From positions 1-64,000 of the forward strand of contig CAVPUV010000012.1 in assembly GCA_963708905.1 (NCBI GenBank): DNA of 64,000 bases, written 5' to 3'. This document shows positions 16,832 through 25,313 of this stretch, one piece after another (the stretch's first letter is position 1; every line of letters begins with the position of its first letter). The notes beneath the pieces are model-generated. The model was not told where the DNA came from, made no database searches, and saw nothing but the letters and a program-made list of their open reading frames with translations. The position numbers were made by a program, and so were the translations under genes. This DNA is from SHZL01 sp963708905 (GTDB lineage Bacteria > Pseudomonadota > Gammaproteobacteria > Xanthomonadales > SZUA-36).

Positions 16832-17695
16832 TTACACTGCCGCCGCACCACTCACGATCTCCGATATTTCCTGCGTAATCGATGCCTGGCGGGCCTTGTT
16901 GTAGGCCAGTTTCAGTTCGCCGATCAAATCAGTCGCGTTGTCGGTTGCGCTCTTCATGGCGATCATGCGCGCGGCATGCTCGGACGCCAGGTTTTCCAAT
17001 ACCGCCTGGTAGACCAAGGCCTCGATATAACGCACCAGTACCGAGTCCAGCAGGGTCTCGGCGTCCGGCTCGTAGATGTAGTCCCAGATATCCCGCACTT
17101 CTTCATCGTCGCTCTCGGGCAGCGGCAGCAACTGCTCGATCACCGGTTTTTGCGCCATCGTGTTGATGAAATCGTTGTACACGATGTACACCCGGTCGAC
17201 CTGGCGATCGCGGTAGGCATCCAGCATGGTTTTTATCACGCCGATCAAGTCGGCTATTTGCGGCTTCTCGCCCAGCTGGCTGGCGTGCGCTGCAATCTCG
17301 ACTTTCACATTCTTGAAAAACGCAAAGGCCTTTTTGCCCAGCGTGACCATGCTGATTTCGGCGCCCTGGCCTTTCCATTCGCTCATGTTTCTCAGCACCA
17401 GCTTGAACAGGTTGCTGTTCAGTCCCCCGCATAAACCGCGATCGGTGGAGACAATGATGTAACCTACTTTTTTCACATCGGCATGAACCAGGGTGAAAGG
17501 ATGACGGTATTCCGGGTTGGCCTTGCCCAGATGGCCGACAATGCGGCGCATCATGCGCGCATAGGGCCGCGTCGCCTTCATCAGCGCCTGCGATTTGCGA
17601 ATTTTGCTGGCTGAGACCATCTCCAGCGCCGAAGTCACCTTTTTGGTGTTTTCGATGCTCTTGATCTGGCCGGTAATTTCCTTGCCGCCTGACAT
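16832..17695 (-). CDS. atpG: F1Fo ATP synthase gamma subunit
   Basis: The 287-residue rotor shaft of F1. The two long coiled-coil ends are clear: MSGGKEITGQIKSIENTKKV at the N-terminus and AMKSATDNATDLIGELKLAY with NKARQASITQEISEIVSGA at the C-terminus. The central region carries STDRGLCGGLNSNLFK. Length matches E. coli (287). The start at 17695 follows a 114-base gap after atpA that holds a 23-base inverted repeat. Confidence 0.97.
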   Translation of the reverse strand: MSGGKEITGQIKSIENTKKVTSALEMVSASKIRKSQALMKATRPYARMMRRIVGHLGKANPEYRHPFTLVHADVKKVGYIIVSTDRGLCGGLNSNLFKLVLRNMSEWKGQGAEISMVTLGKKAFAFFKNVKVEIAAHASQLGEKPQIADLIGVIKTMLDAYRDRQVDRVYIVYNDFINTMAQKPVIEQLLPLPESDDEEVRDIWDYIYEPDAETLLDSVLVRYIEALVYQAVLENLASEHAARMIAMKSATDNATDLIGELKLAYNKARQASITQEISEIVSGAAAV

Positions 17696-17710
17696 GTTCT
17701 CGCTCCGAAC

Positions 17711-17800
17711 GGGGTCAGAGTAAAGGGTCAGAGTGTGCGTGCTTTCGGGACAGCATCATCGATGATTCCTTGATTGACTCTGACCCTTTACTCTGACCCC
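17711..17800. repeat. REP-like inverted repeat between atpA and atpG
   Basis: Arms of 23 bases begin GGGGTCAGAGTAAAGGGTC at 17711 and end with the complement CTTTACTCTGACCCC at 17800, enclosing about 44 bases. In RNA this would make a strong hairpin inside the atp operon. The GGGTCAGAGTAAAG motif is widespread near REP-associated transposases. Here it may limit read-through or protect mRNA ends (inference). Confidence 0.8.
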
Positions 17801-17809
17801 ACCTTTTGC

Positions 17810-19354
17810 TCACCAGCTGCCGCTGGTCTTGAACGCCGCGACCGCAGCCTTGAGCTGCTGCTCGAGATCATCGTTCCAATTGCCGCCGTCGAGCGTTTCC
17901 ATCAGCGCTGTTTGCGTGGACTTCATCGAGTCCAGCAGCGCCGCCTCAAACGCGCCGATCTTTTTCAATTCGATGTCGTCCATGAAACCACGATCGACGG
18001 CGAACAGCGCAACCGCCATCTGCCCCACCGACATGGGACTGTACTGCGCCTGTTTCATCAGTTCCGTTACCCGCTGACCGCGCTCCAGCTGGGACCGCGT
18101 GGCGTCGTCGAGATCGGATGCGAACTGCGCAAATGCAGCCAGTTCGCGGTATTGCGCCAATGCCAGGCGGACACCACCGCCCAGCTTCTTGATCACCTTG
18201 GTCTGGGCCGCGCCACCCACCCGGGAAACGGAAAGTCCGGCATGCACGGCCGGGCGGATACCGCCATTGAACAAATCGGTTTCCAGGAAGATCTGCCCAT
18301 CGGTGATGGAAATCACGTTGGTCGGAACGAAAGCGGATACGTCACCGGCCTGGGTTTCGATGATGGGTAGGGCGGTCAGCGAGCCGGTTTTTCCCTTGAC
18401 CTTGCCGGCGGTGAATTTCTCCACGTAGTCCACGTTGACTCGCGCCGCGCGTTCCAGCAGGCGGGAGTGCAGGTAGAATACGTCACCCGGATAGGCTTCC
18501 CGGCCGGGCGGACGACGCAACAGCAGGGATATCTGGCGATACGCCCAGGCCTGCTTGGTCAGATCGTCATAAATGATCAGCGCGTCTTCCCCGCGATCAC
18601 GGAAGTACTCTCCCATCGTGCAACCGGAATAGGGTGCGATGTACTGCATCGCAGCCGAATCGGAAGCCGAGGCATTGACCACCACGGTGTGCTCCATGGC
18701 GCCGTGTTCTTCCAGCTTGCGCACCACGTTGGCCACGGTCGACTGCTTCTGGCCGATGGCGACATAAATACATTTGATGCCGGACCTCGCCTGGTTGATG
18801 ATGGTATCAATGGCGATTGCCGATTTACCGATCTGGCGGTCGCCGATGATCAACTCGCGCTGGCCGCGTCCGATCGGCACCATCGCGTCGATGGATTTCA
18901 GTCCGGTCTGCACCGGCTGATCCACCGATTTGCGCCAGATGACGCCGGGCGCCACTTTTTCGATCGGTGCGAAACCGTCGTTCTTGATCGGGCCCTGGCC
19001 ATCGATCGGGTTACCCAGTGCGTCTACGACGCGGCCCAGCAGGCCCGGCCCGTGCGGCACTTCGAGAATACGCCCGGTGCATTTGACCGTGTCGCCCTCG
19101 GTGATGTGTTCGTAGTCGCCCAGGATGACCGTGCCGACCGAATCCCGCTCCAGGTTGAGCGCCAGGCCGAAGGTGTTGCCGGGAAATTCGATCATTTCGC
19201 CCTGCATGGCGTCTTCCAGGCCATGAACGCGCGCGATACCGTCGGAGACACTCACCACCGTGCCTTCGTTGCGCGTTTCGGCGGAGATGTTCAGCTGCTC
19301 GACGCGTTGTTTGATCAACTCGCTGATTTCAGATGGATTCAGTGTAGCTTGCAT
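17810..19354 (-). CDS. atpA: F1Fo ATP synthase alpha subunit
   Basis: The 514-residue regulatory nucleotide-binding subunit of the F1 head. It starts MQATLNPSEISELIKQRVEQ. The P-loop reads GDRQIGKSAIAIDTIINQ, where most relatives have GDRQTGKT, so two positions differ while the GxxxxGK[S/T] pattern is kept. The later PAVHAGLSVSRVGGAAQ is the family signature. Length is normal (513 in E. coli). It is separated from atpH by a 246-base palindromic element, unusual for this normally tight junction. Confidence 0.98.
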   Translation of the reverse strand: MQATLNPSEISELIKQRVEQLNISAETRNEGTVVSVSDGIARVHGLEDAMQGEMIEFPGNTFGLALNLERDSVGTVILGDYEHITEGDTVKCTGRILEVPHGPGLLGRVVDALGNPIDGQGPIKNDGFAPIEKVAPGVIWRKSVDQPVQTGLKSIDAMVPIGRGQRELIIGDRQIGKSAIAIDTIINQARSGIKCIYVAIGQKQSTVANVVRKLEEHGAMEHTVVVNASASDSAAMQYIAPYSGCTMGEYFRDRGEDALIIYDDLTKQAWAYRQISLLLRRPPGREAYPGDVFYLHSRLLERAARVNVDYVEKFTAGKVKGKTGSLTALPIIETQAGDVSAFVPTNVISITDGQIFLETDLFNGGIRPAVHAGLSVSRVGGAAQTKVIKKLGGGVRLALAQYRELAAFAQFASDLDDATRSQLERGQRVTELMKQAQYSPMSVGQMAVALFAVDRGFMDDIELKKIGAFEAALLDSMKSTQTALMETLDGGNWNDDLEQQLKAAVAAFKTSGSW

Positions 19355-19420
19355 TGTTTTCTTCCTGTTGGATCGCGGTTTTCAATCGCGACCGGCAATT
19401 CAAAAATCTGTTATTCCACA

Positions 19421-19666
19421 AGCCCGCATAATGCATGAAGGCGGACCTGTAATTGAAAATATTTATCAATATTCATAAAGACAGCTCCAAATATCGCAAA
19501 TTATCGTGGTTACGGTTTGTCCTATCCGGTTTTGCACTGCATCTGGCTGCACATTTCGGCCGATCCCTCTCAACCCATAGCTACCGCTATGGGTTTTCGA
19601 GCGATCGACCAAACTGTTTTGCCAGCTGCACTGCAAATTCCGGATCCTTCATGCATTATGCGGGCT
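19421..19666. repeat. 246-bp imperfect palindrome between atpH and atpA
   Basis: The ends are a perfect 21-base inverted repeat, AGCCCGCATAATGCATGAAG plus G at 19421 and its complement ending at 19666. Inside, the two halves continue to match imperfectly (CCGGTTTTGCACTGCATCTG on one side, CCGGAATTTGCAGTGCAGCT in the complement of the other) and meet at the hairpin AACCCATAGC-TACC-GCTATGGGTT near 19576-19600. The right end abuts the atpH stop codon. It looks like an inserted non-coding element inside an essential operon. No coding content is evident. Confidence 0.88.
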
Positions 19667-20213
19667 AGCGTGACAGGGCATTGCCCAACTTGTTCAGCCG
19701 TCCGCGCAATGAGCCGTCGATGACCTGGTCGCCGGCATAGATCAAAGCGCCGCCCAGCACGCCGGGGTCGATCTCGCTGGCCAGCTCGATGGCGCATTGA
19801 AAACGCCGCGCCAGGGCTGCGCTCATGCGCGCCACCTGGTCTTCACTCAGCGCGATGGCCGCAACCACCCGCACCTGCAGGCGTTGTTCCGCTGCCTGCT
19901 TCAGGCGCTGGAATAAAGCGGTAATTTCCGGCAGCAAGGGCAAGCGGTGGTTTTCCCCCAAAACAGCGAGGAACGAGTTGAAGCGCTCGTCGAATTGGCT
20001 GGCGGCCACCGCCGCCAGCAAACCGACGGCTTGCGCCGGGGAAACCAGTGGACTGTCCAGTGTTGCCGCAACCCGTTCATCGCTGGCGAGCTGGCTGGCC
20101 AGGGTCAGCATGGCCAGCCATTGAGGCAGTCCCGCAGTGCCCTGACCACTGCCTTGCGCCAGGCCGAAAGCGGCCTTGGCGTAGGGACGTGCCAGCGTGA
20201 TTCGACTGCTCAT
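19665..20213 (-). CDS. atpH: F1Fo ATP synthase delta subunit
   Basis: The 182-residue OSCP/delta subunit linking F1 to the peripheral stalk. It starts MSSRITLARPYAKAAFGLAQ, with helical bundle features through residue 110 and the conserved C-terminal part EIDPGVLGGALIYAGDQVIDGSLRGRLNKL. The TAG stop at 19665 lies at the very edge of the palindromic element. The start is 2 bases from the atpF stop. Length is typical (177 in E. coli). Confidence 0.96.
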   Translation of the reverse strand: MSSRITLARPYAKAAFGLAQGSGQGTAGLPQWLAMLTLASQLASDERVAATLDSPLVSPAQAVGLLAAVAASQFDERFNSFLAVLGENHRLPLLPEITALFQRLKQAAEQRLQVRVVAAIALSEDQVARMSAALARRFQCAIELASEIDPGVLGGALIYAGDQVIDGSLRGRLNKLGNALSR

Positions 20214-20215
20214 GC

Positions 20216-20687
20216 TCAGATCTCGGCGATCAGTTCATCGAGCAACTTGCGGTGAACATCAGCGTCGATTTCTTTTTCCAGCAAACGCGCAGCGCCCAGC
20301 ACCGCGAGACTCGCCACCTGGGCCCTGAGGGCTTCCCGCGCCTGATTGGCCGACTGGGCGATGTCTGCTTCGGCGGCCGTCACCTGGCGTTTGCGCTCGG
20401 TTACCGCTTCTTCCTTGGCCTGATCCAGAATCTGGCCATGGCGCTGGTTGGCTTGCTCGATGATCTCACCGGCTTTTTCACGGGCCAGGCGGATCTCTTC
20501 ACCGGCCTTGGTTTTGGCTGCTTCAAGTTCTTTTTCCGCGCGTTCGGAAGCAGCCAGGCCTGCGGCAATTTTTTCCCGTCGCTCGTCCATGGCCTTTCAA
20601 CAGCACCGGCCAGATGAACTTCATGCAGAACCACACGAAGATCATCATCGCGATCGACTGTAAAAACAACGTGGCATTCAGATTCAT
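20216..20687 (-). CDS. atpF: F1Fo ATP synthase b subunit, +1 frameshift as sequenced
   Basis: The peripheral-stalk b subunit. From ATG 20687 the frame reads MNLNATLFLQSIAMMIFVWF followed by CMKFIWPVLLK, the normal membrane anchor, then leaves the correct frame. The rest continues in another frame from 20590 as MDERREKIAAGLAASERAEK and onward to the stop at 20216. One extra base in GGCC at 20591-20594 explains it: removing one gives a 156-residue protein, the E. coli length. The total of 472 bases is 3n+1. An essential subunit is unlikely to be broken, so a sequence error is the simplest reading; an alternative is frameshifting during translation. Confidence 0.9.
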
Positions 20688-20750
20688 GCCTTAACCTCGT
20701 TCAGATGGTTTTGTCTTCAAGGGGGAGCAGCAAGGCCACTCAGCCCCGAA

Positions 20751-21020
20751 TTACCCGCCCAGAGCGCTTTGCAGCTGGCCGACAAAGGGGTTGGCAAAAG
20801 TGAAGAACAGCGCAATGCCCACGCCGATCATCGCCACCGCGTCCAGCAAACCAATAGCCAGGAAGAATTTACCCTGCAGCATCGGCGCCAGTTCCGGCTG
20901 GCGCGCTGAACCTTCCAGCAGGCGCCCGCCGAGAATCCCCACACCAATGCCAACGCCCAGCGCACCCAGGCCGATTAACAGGCCAACGGCGATTGCGGTC
21001 ATACCAATTACAGTTTCCAT
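20751..21020 (-). CDS. atpE: F1Fo ATP synthase c subunit
   Basis: The 89-residue proteolipid that forms the rotor ring in the membrane. Two hydrophobic helices flank the polar loop ARQPELAP. The ion-carrying Asp lies in AIGLLDAVAMIGVG, and no sodium-type Gln/Ser/Thr pattern is obvious, so proton coupling is likely. The first helix has the GxGxGxG packing pattern (GALGVGIGVGILGG). It lies downstream of atpB, from which a 220-base gap holding the five-hairpin element separates it. Confidence 0.97.
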   Translation of the reverse strand: METVIGMTAIAVGLLIGLGALGVGIGVGILGGRLLEGSARQPELAPMLQGKFFLAIGLLDAVAMIGVGIALFFTFANPFVGQLQSALGG

Positions 21021-21050
21021 CGATCACTCCCGTGCTCAGAGATTGTTAAT

Positions 21051-21205
21051 GTCTGTCCATAAACGGGCATCCCAGCCCGTTATGGAATCGCGAAGCAAAA
21101 ACGTGGTTTTGCTTCGCTCTCATTTTCAATGAATACGTCATTGAAAATGGCGGCACTTCCATGTGCCGCGTTAGCGTGCATCCATCATCCATTTCCGGAT
21201 CCGCT
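21051..21205. repeat. Five-hairpin element, copy 1 (in atp operon)
   Basis: A 155-base unit of consecutive hairpins: AACGGGC/GCCCGTT, GCGAAGCAAAA/TTTTGCTTCGC, CATTTTCAATGA/TCATTGAAAATG, GCGGCAC/GTGCCGC, and a degenerate fifth. It is flanked by the same eight bases, TTGTTAAT, at 21043-21050 and 21206-21213, a target-site duplication. It lies between atpB and atpE, so it is transcribed with them. Two more copies are at 34691 and 38916. Confidence 0.9.
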
Positions 21206-21240
21206 TTGTTAATACACAACACATGAAACCGTCTTGTCGA

Positions 21241-22290
21241 TCAATGGTGTTCCTGCGCCATGCTCAGGTACACGATGGTCAACATCATGAAAATAAAGGC
21301 TTGCAGCGTGACGATGATCAAGTGGAACACCGCCCAGCCAAAATGCATCAATTGCCCGCCCAGGAAGGCCAGGCCACCAACCAGCAACATTTCCGCAAAC
21401 AGGAACAACCAGGTCCTGCCATTGCTCAGCTTGCCTTTCAGGTTCAACCACAAGGTGGCGAATACAGCAAGCATGGCCACGACCCAGAACCAGGCGGGGA
21501 TGTGCTCACCGAACATCGAGCTCAGTCCGGAAGCCACCAGTCCGGTACCAGCGGTAAATACCAGTGCAATCAGGATGAAGATCAACTCACCGGCATACAG
21601 GTTGCCAAACAATCGCAAGCCCAGAGAAACCGGCTTGGCAAACAAGGAAACCAGTTCCAGCAGCAGATTGAAGGCCATCATGAAAGGCCAGACGGCCTTG
21701 GGCATGCCCAGCTCTTTCGGATTCAATGGGTTCATTACCAACTCACCGAGAAAGCCACCGACGCCCTTGCAACGAATGCTGTAAACAATGATCAGCATGA
21801 ACACAGCGATGGCCATACCCATCGTGGCATTCACATCCGTGGTCGGCACCACTTTCTGGTAGTGCACGCCGGCGGAAGTCGCCATCGATGGCAGCCAGTC
21901 CACCGGGATCAGGTCCATGAAGTTCATGAAGAAGATCCACACGAACAGGGTCAGCGCCAATGGCGCGATCAAGCGGCTGGTGCCATGAAAAGACTCGCGC
22001 ACGCTGGTATCGACGAATTCGACAATGGTCTCAATCGCCGCCTGGAAGCGTGAAGGGACACCGGAGTTGGCCTTGCTGGCGACGCTGCGAAACAGCAGGA
22101 AAAAGATCACGCCCAGCAGCAGGGACCAGAACATGGTATCGACATTGACCGCCCAAAAACCCATGGCCGTGGCTTCTGCCGGCGAATGGGCGAACCCCCA
22201 GGCGCCCTCCGGCGTTTTGCCAAAGGTCAGGTTCTGCAGGTGATGCTGAATGTAGCCCGCTTGGGTGATTTCTTCACTGCCGCCAGACAT
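21241..22290 (-). CDS. atpB: F1Fo ATP synthase a subunit
   Basis: The 349-residue membrane stator subunit with the proton half-channels. The essential Arg lies in KPVSLGLRLFGNLYAGELIF. The N-terminus MSGGSEEITQAGYIQHHLQN is the usual hydrophilic leader. It is clearly longer than the E. coli protein (271); extra length lies mainly around residues 130-160 (HYQKVVPTTDVNATMGMAIA region) and in the segment SSMFGEHIPAWFWVVAMLAV with following residues. Such long forms are common in several gammaproteobacteria. It ends MAQEHH. It is the second gene of the operon, 108 bases after atpI. Confidence 0.96.
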   Translation of the reverse strand: MSGGSEEITQAGYIQHHLQNLTFGKTPEGAWGFAHSPAEATAMGFWAVNVDTMFWSLLLGVIFFLLFRSVASKANSGVPSRFQAAIETIVEFVDTSVRESFHGTSRLIAPLALTLFVWIFFMNFMDLIPVDWLPSMATSAGVHYQKVVPTTDVNATMGMAIAVFMLIIVYSIRCKGVGGFLGELVMNPLNPKELGMPKAVWPFMMAFNLLLELVSLFAKPVSLGLRLFGNLYAGELIFILIALVFTAGTGLVASGLSSMFGEHIPAWFWVVAMLAVFATLWLNLKGKLSNGRTWLFLFAEMLLVGGLAFLGGQLMHFGWAVFHLIIVTLQAFIFMMLTIVYLSMAQEHH

Positions 22291-22398
22291 GTTCCAATCC
22301 CATGTTCCAATCCCTTAGTTTCCGTTTTTACGTCCCCACCCGGGACTTATGTTCAAAAGCCCGGAATTCAAGCACCGGCGAGTGCCAGACCCCGTGAT

Positions 22399-22827
22399 TC
22401 AGCGTATGGCTTTGGCCAGGCCAATCCAGCTCGTCGCCAGCACGGTCAGCATGCCGGTGAAAAACCAAACCGGTGCCAGCGGCCTGATCCAGATAAACAC
22501 CAGCGCGCAGAGCAAACCTGTCAACACCAACTTGCCGAATTCCGCCACGGCCGCTGCACGCAAAAACGCCGCACTGCTGGCGCCAATCTTGCGGCCCACC
22601 AGCACGGTGAAAAGCAAGCCAGGCAAGTACACCGCCAAACTGCCGCACAGTGATGAATAAGCAGCAACCGGCCCGATCAGCAGCAATACAAACGCCAGCG
22701 CGATTGCGACCAGGGTCTGCACGCGCAAAGCCACAGCCAGCGCGCGCGCAGTTGCTTCAGCGTAAGCGGCCTGACGTTCCAGCCGGCCTTGCCCCGGGAA
22801 CTCATCGGGCTGCTGCTTCATCTGCAT
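22399..22827 (-). CDS. atpI: ATP synthase subunit I
   Basis: A 142-residue protein with four hydrophobic segments, beginning the atp operon. AtpI proteins help assemble the c ring or supply magnesium. Residues GPVAAYSSLCGSLAVYLPGL and AAVAEFGKLVLTGLLCALVF show the usual small-residue-rich helices. Two ATGs six bases apart are possible; the second has the better-spaced AGGA. The stretch upstream (22828-22920) must hold the operon promoter, but I cannot identify it with confidence. Confidence 0.88.
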   Translation of the reverse strand: MQMKQQPDEFPGQGRLERQAAYAEATARALAVALRVQTLVAIALAFVLLLIGPVAAYSSLCGSLAVYLPGLLFTVLVGRKIGASSAAFLRAAAVAEFGKLVLTGLLCALVFIWIRPLAPVWFFTGMLTVLATSWIGLAKAIR

Positions 22828-23569
22828 TCCTGCGCGCCTTCAGCAATAGCCGCGTTTTACCTTTTTCGCACTTATTTTGAGGTGCGTTCGAAGATAAACC
22901 GCGGCAAAAGACCGGGCATTTTAACACCCCCCTGTTGCCAACGGCAATTCATCGGCGGGTATTTTTCCGCCGTGAGTGGTCTTGTGCCAAACGAAAGGCG
23001 CTCGGCGTCGTTCACGGGCCCGACTCCCGGGCTCACCGGCCCTTCGGGCTTCCCTCGCAGCCCGACTGTCTTCAGCGGTCGGCCTTACAGGGCATCCTCG
23101 GCAATTGCTCCTGCATTGCCCTACCTTCTGCATCTGACCTCCATGGATGGATGAAATGCAAGAGGGTTGTCGGGAACAACCCTTGCCCTGCAGTCGTGCC
23201 CTGAGCGCCGTTTTTTTACTGCCGTCATGCCAGACTGCCATAGGCACGTCTGGCATCCAGAACAGCCGCTCAACGCAGACTGGATCCCACGCGCCTGCTG
23301 CCGCAGGCGCCGGGATGACGTCGTTATTTGCTTTACTGTCGTCATGCCAGACTGCCATAGGCACGTCTGGCATCCAGAACAGCCATTCAACGCAGACTGG
23401 ATCCCACGCGCCTGCTGCCGCAGGCGCATGAGATGACGTCGTTAAAGGAAATCCTGATGGGATGACCCTCATTAAGTGATAGGGCCATAGTGTCCGGGAA
23501 CGGATGCCCTGGGCGGGCCGCCGAGCTGGGTTGCAGTCTTATCCCGGGTTCTTCAAGTGTGCTGGAAGT
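22828..23569. other. Intergenic region atpI-parB
   Basis: A gap of 740 bases with no gene that I can support. It should carry the atp promoter near 22830-22920. A hairpin AAGAGGGTTGT/ACAACCCTT lies near 23158-23184. The right part (23214-23443) is made of two direct copies of a 117-base repeat. The stretch 22990-23150 is GC-rich and open in several frames, with no recognisable product. Confidence 0.5.
23214..23443. repeat. Two direct copies of a 117-bp repeat
   Basis: Units beginning GTCATGCCAGACTGCCATAG at 23224 and 23341 are nearly identical over about 100 bases and end GATGACGTCGTTA. Each contains the short palindromes GCCAGACTGCC...GGCACGTCTGGC and GCGCCTGCTGCCGCAGGCGC. Related sequence occurs inverted at 45105-45405 and in part at 62405-62500, so this is a dispersed repeat family. 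Confidence 0.85.
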
Positions 23570-24442
23570 CTATTCGTCGTCCAGATGCAAATGACCCAGA
23601 ATACCTTCCAGTTCATCAGCATCGTTGTAGCTGATAACGAGCTTGCCTTTGCCGGAAGCCAGGTGCTGTATCCTGACTTTGGCGCACAGCGATTCTTCCA
23701 GGCGGTTCTGCAGCCGCTGGATATCGGGATCGGGTCTGCCGGCCGGTTTTTTCGCGGGTTGCTGCAGACGTTTTACCAGGGCCTCGGTGTCGCGCACCGA
23801 CAGTTTGCGGTTGATCACTTCGCGCGCGGCCTGCAACTGCAGGTCGGCCGCCAGTGACAACAGCGCCCGGGCATGGCCCATTTCGATCAGGCGCCCGTCC
23901 ACCATGTCCTTGACCTCCTGCATCAACTCCAGCAGGCGCAACAGGTTCGACACGGCAGCCCGCGAGCGGCCAACGGCGTCGGCGGCTTGTTGGTGGGTCA
24001 TGCGGAACTCGTCGATCAGCCGGCGCAGGGCGGCAGCTTCTTCCAGCGGGTTGAGGTCTTCACGTTGAATGTTTTCGATCAGGGACATGGCCACGGTGAC
24101 TTCGTCCGCAACATCACGCACGACCGCCGGTATGGTATCGAGTCCGGCTAATTGCGCCGCCCGCCAACGGCGTTCACCGGCGATCAATTCATACTGGCCC
24201 GGCTCCGTTTCCCGTACCACTACCGCTTGCACCACACCCTGGGCGCGAATCGAACTGGCCAGCTCTTCGAGTTTGCCGGCGTCAAAAACAGAACGGGGCT
24301 GATAGCGCCCGGGCCGGATAACGTCCAGCGGCAGATGGCGCAATTCATCGCGCGATGTTTTCTGGTTTACCTGGCGCAGCGTCGTCTGGCTCAGCATGGA
24401 ACTGAGATTTCGACCGAGCGCGGGTTTTTTTCGTGTGCTCAT
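23570..24442 (-). CDS. parB: Chromosome partitioning protein ParB
   Basis: About 290 residues. It carries the ParB N-terminal nuclease-like/CTPase domain (LPLDVIRPGRYQPRSVFDAG, then ELIAGERRWRAAQLAG, the GERR motif) followed by the helix-turn-helix region (MTHQQAADAVGRSRAAVSNL) and a C-terminal dimer domain. It binds parS sites and, with ParA, segregates the origin region. I chose the ATG at 24442 (MSTRKKPALGRNL); a TTG at 24451 overlaps the parA stop. I did not spot a parS site by eye in this window. Confidence 0.95.
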   Translation of the reverse strand: MSTRKKPALGRNLSSMLSQTTLRQVNQKTSRDELRHLPLDVIRPGRYQPRSVFDAGKLEELASSIRAQGVVQAVVVRETEPGQYELIAGERRWRAAQLAGLDTIPAVVRDVADEVTVAMSLIENIQREDLNPLEEAAALRRLIDEFRMTHQQAADAVGRSRAAVSNLLRLLELMQEVKDMVDGRLIEMGHARALLSLAADLQLQAAREVINRKLSVRDTEALVKRLQQPAKKPAGRPDPDIQRLQNRLEESLCAKVRIQHLASGKGKLVISYNDADELEGILGHLHLDDE

Positions 24443-24447
24443 GGCAA

Positions 24448-25224
24448 TCAATCTTTAAGTTTTTTACCGTAACGCCGCAGCATCTCTCCGGCCAGGCCAA
24501 GATAGGCCAAAGCACCCTTGGAGCCCGGATCATAGAACATCACCGGCAATCCGTAACTGGGCGCCTCGGCGATCCTGACGTTGCGCGGCACGATGGTACG
24601 GTAGACCTGTTCGCCGAAATGTTCCAACAACTGATCGGATACCGCCGAGGAAAGATTGTTACGGACATCGAACATGGTCCGCAACAAGCCTTCGATCTCC
24701 AGGTCAGGATTGACGCTGGCACGAACCTGATCGACGGTGTCAATCAAGGCGGTAAGACCTTCCAGTGCATAATATTCGCACTGCATCGGAATCAGCACGC
24801 TGTTAGCTGCCGCAAGCGCATTGAGCGTGAGAATATTCAATGAAGGCGGGCAATCGATGATGATCCAGTCATACTCACCGCAGACCGGTTGCAGCGCCCG
24901 CTTGAGCGCGAACTCCCGTTCCTCCTGCTGCAGCAAGCTTACCTCCGCAGCCGTCAGGTCGCTGTTGGAGGGCAACAGGTCCAGGCCCAGCTCCGGCAGC
25001 TGAAACCGGCCCTGCTCGATACTGTGACTGCCGAGCAGCACCTCGTAAGCCGAAACCAGGAGGCTGCGCGGATTCACGCCGCAACCCACCGTGGCATTGC
25101 CCTGCGGATCCAGATCGAACAACAGTACGCGGTTTTTCGTGCTGGCCAGCGCCGCGGCGAGGTTGACACAGGTCGTGGTTTTACCCACACCTCCTTTCTG
25201 ATTGGCCACGGCAATGCAACGCAT
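24448..25224 (-). CDS. parA: Chromosome partitioning ATPase ParA (Soj)
   Basis: A 258-residue Walker-type ATPase that drives segregation with ParB. The deviant Walker A is IAVANQKGGVGKTTTCVNLA, and the Walker B/A' region is FDLDPQGNATVGCG and DWIIIDCPPSLNILTLNALA. It lacks the extra N-terminal DNA-binding domain of plasmid P1-type ParA, as expected for chromosomal Soj. It lies 89 bases after rsmG on the same strand and directly precedes parB. Confidence 0.97.
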   Translation of the reverse strand: MRCIAVANQKGGVGKTTTCVNLAAALASTKNRVLLFDLDPQGNATVGCGVNPRSLLVSAYEVLLGSHSIEQGRFQLPELGLDLLPSNSDLTAAEVSLLQQEEREFALKRALQPVCGEYDWIIIDCPPSLNILTLNALAAANSVLIPMQCEYYALEGLTALIDTVDQVRASVNPDLEIEGLLRTMFDVRNNLSSAVSDQLLEHFGEQVYRTIVPRNVRIAEAPSYGLPVMFYDPGSKGALAYLGLAGEMLRRYGKKLKD

Positions 25225-25313
25225 CTCAGCTTATCCTGAGCGAATGAAGCGCGTAGCCAGGCTCTGGCGGCAGCGGAAGCAATTGGAACGACATACGGGT
25301 CAGTCAACCAGAC

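Noticed and set aside
20216..20687. Programmed ribosomal frameshifting in atpF
   Set aside because: No classical slippery heptamer or stimulatory structure is visible at 20591, atpF is not known to be frameshifted, and five other genes show the same +1 pattern.
23570..25224. parS sites near parAB
   Set aside because: I could not find a convincing TGTTTCACGTGAAACA-like site by reading; a pattern search would settle it.
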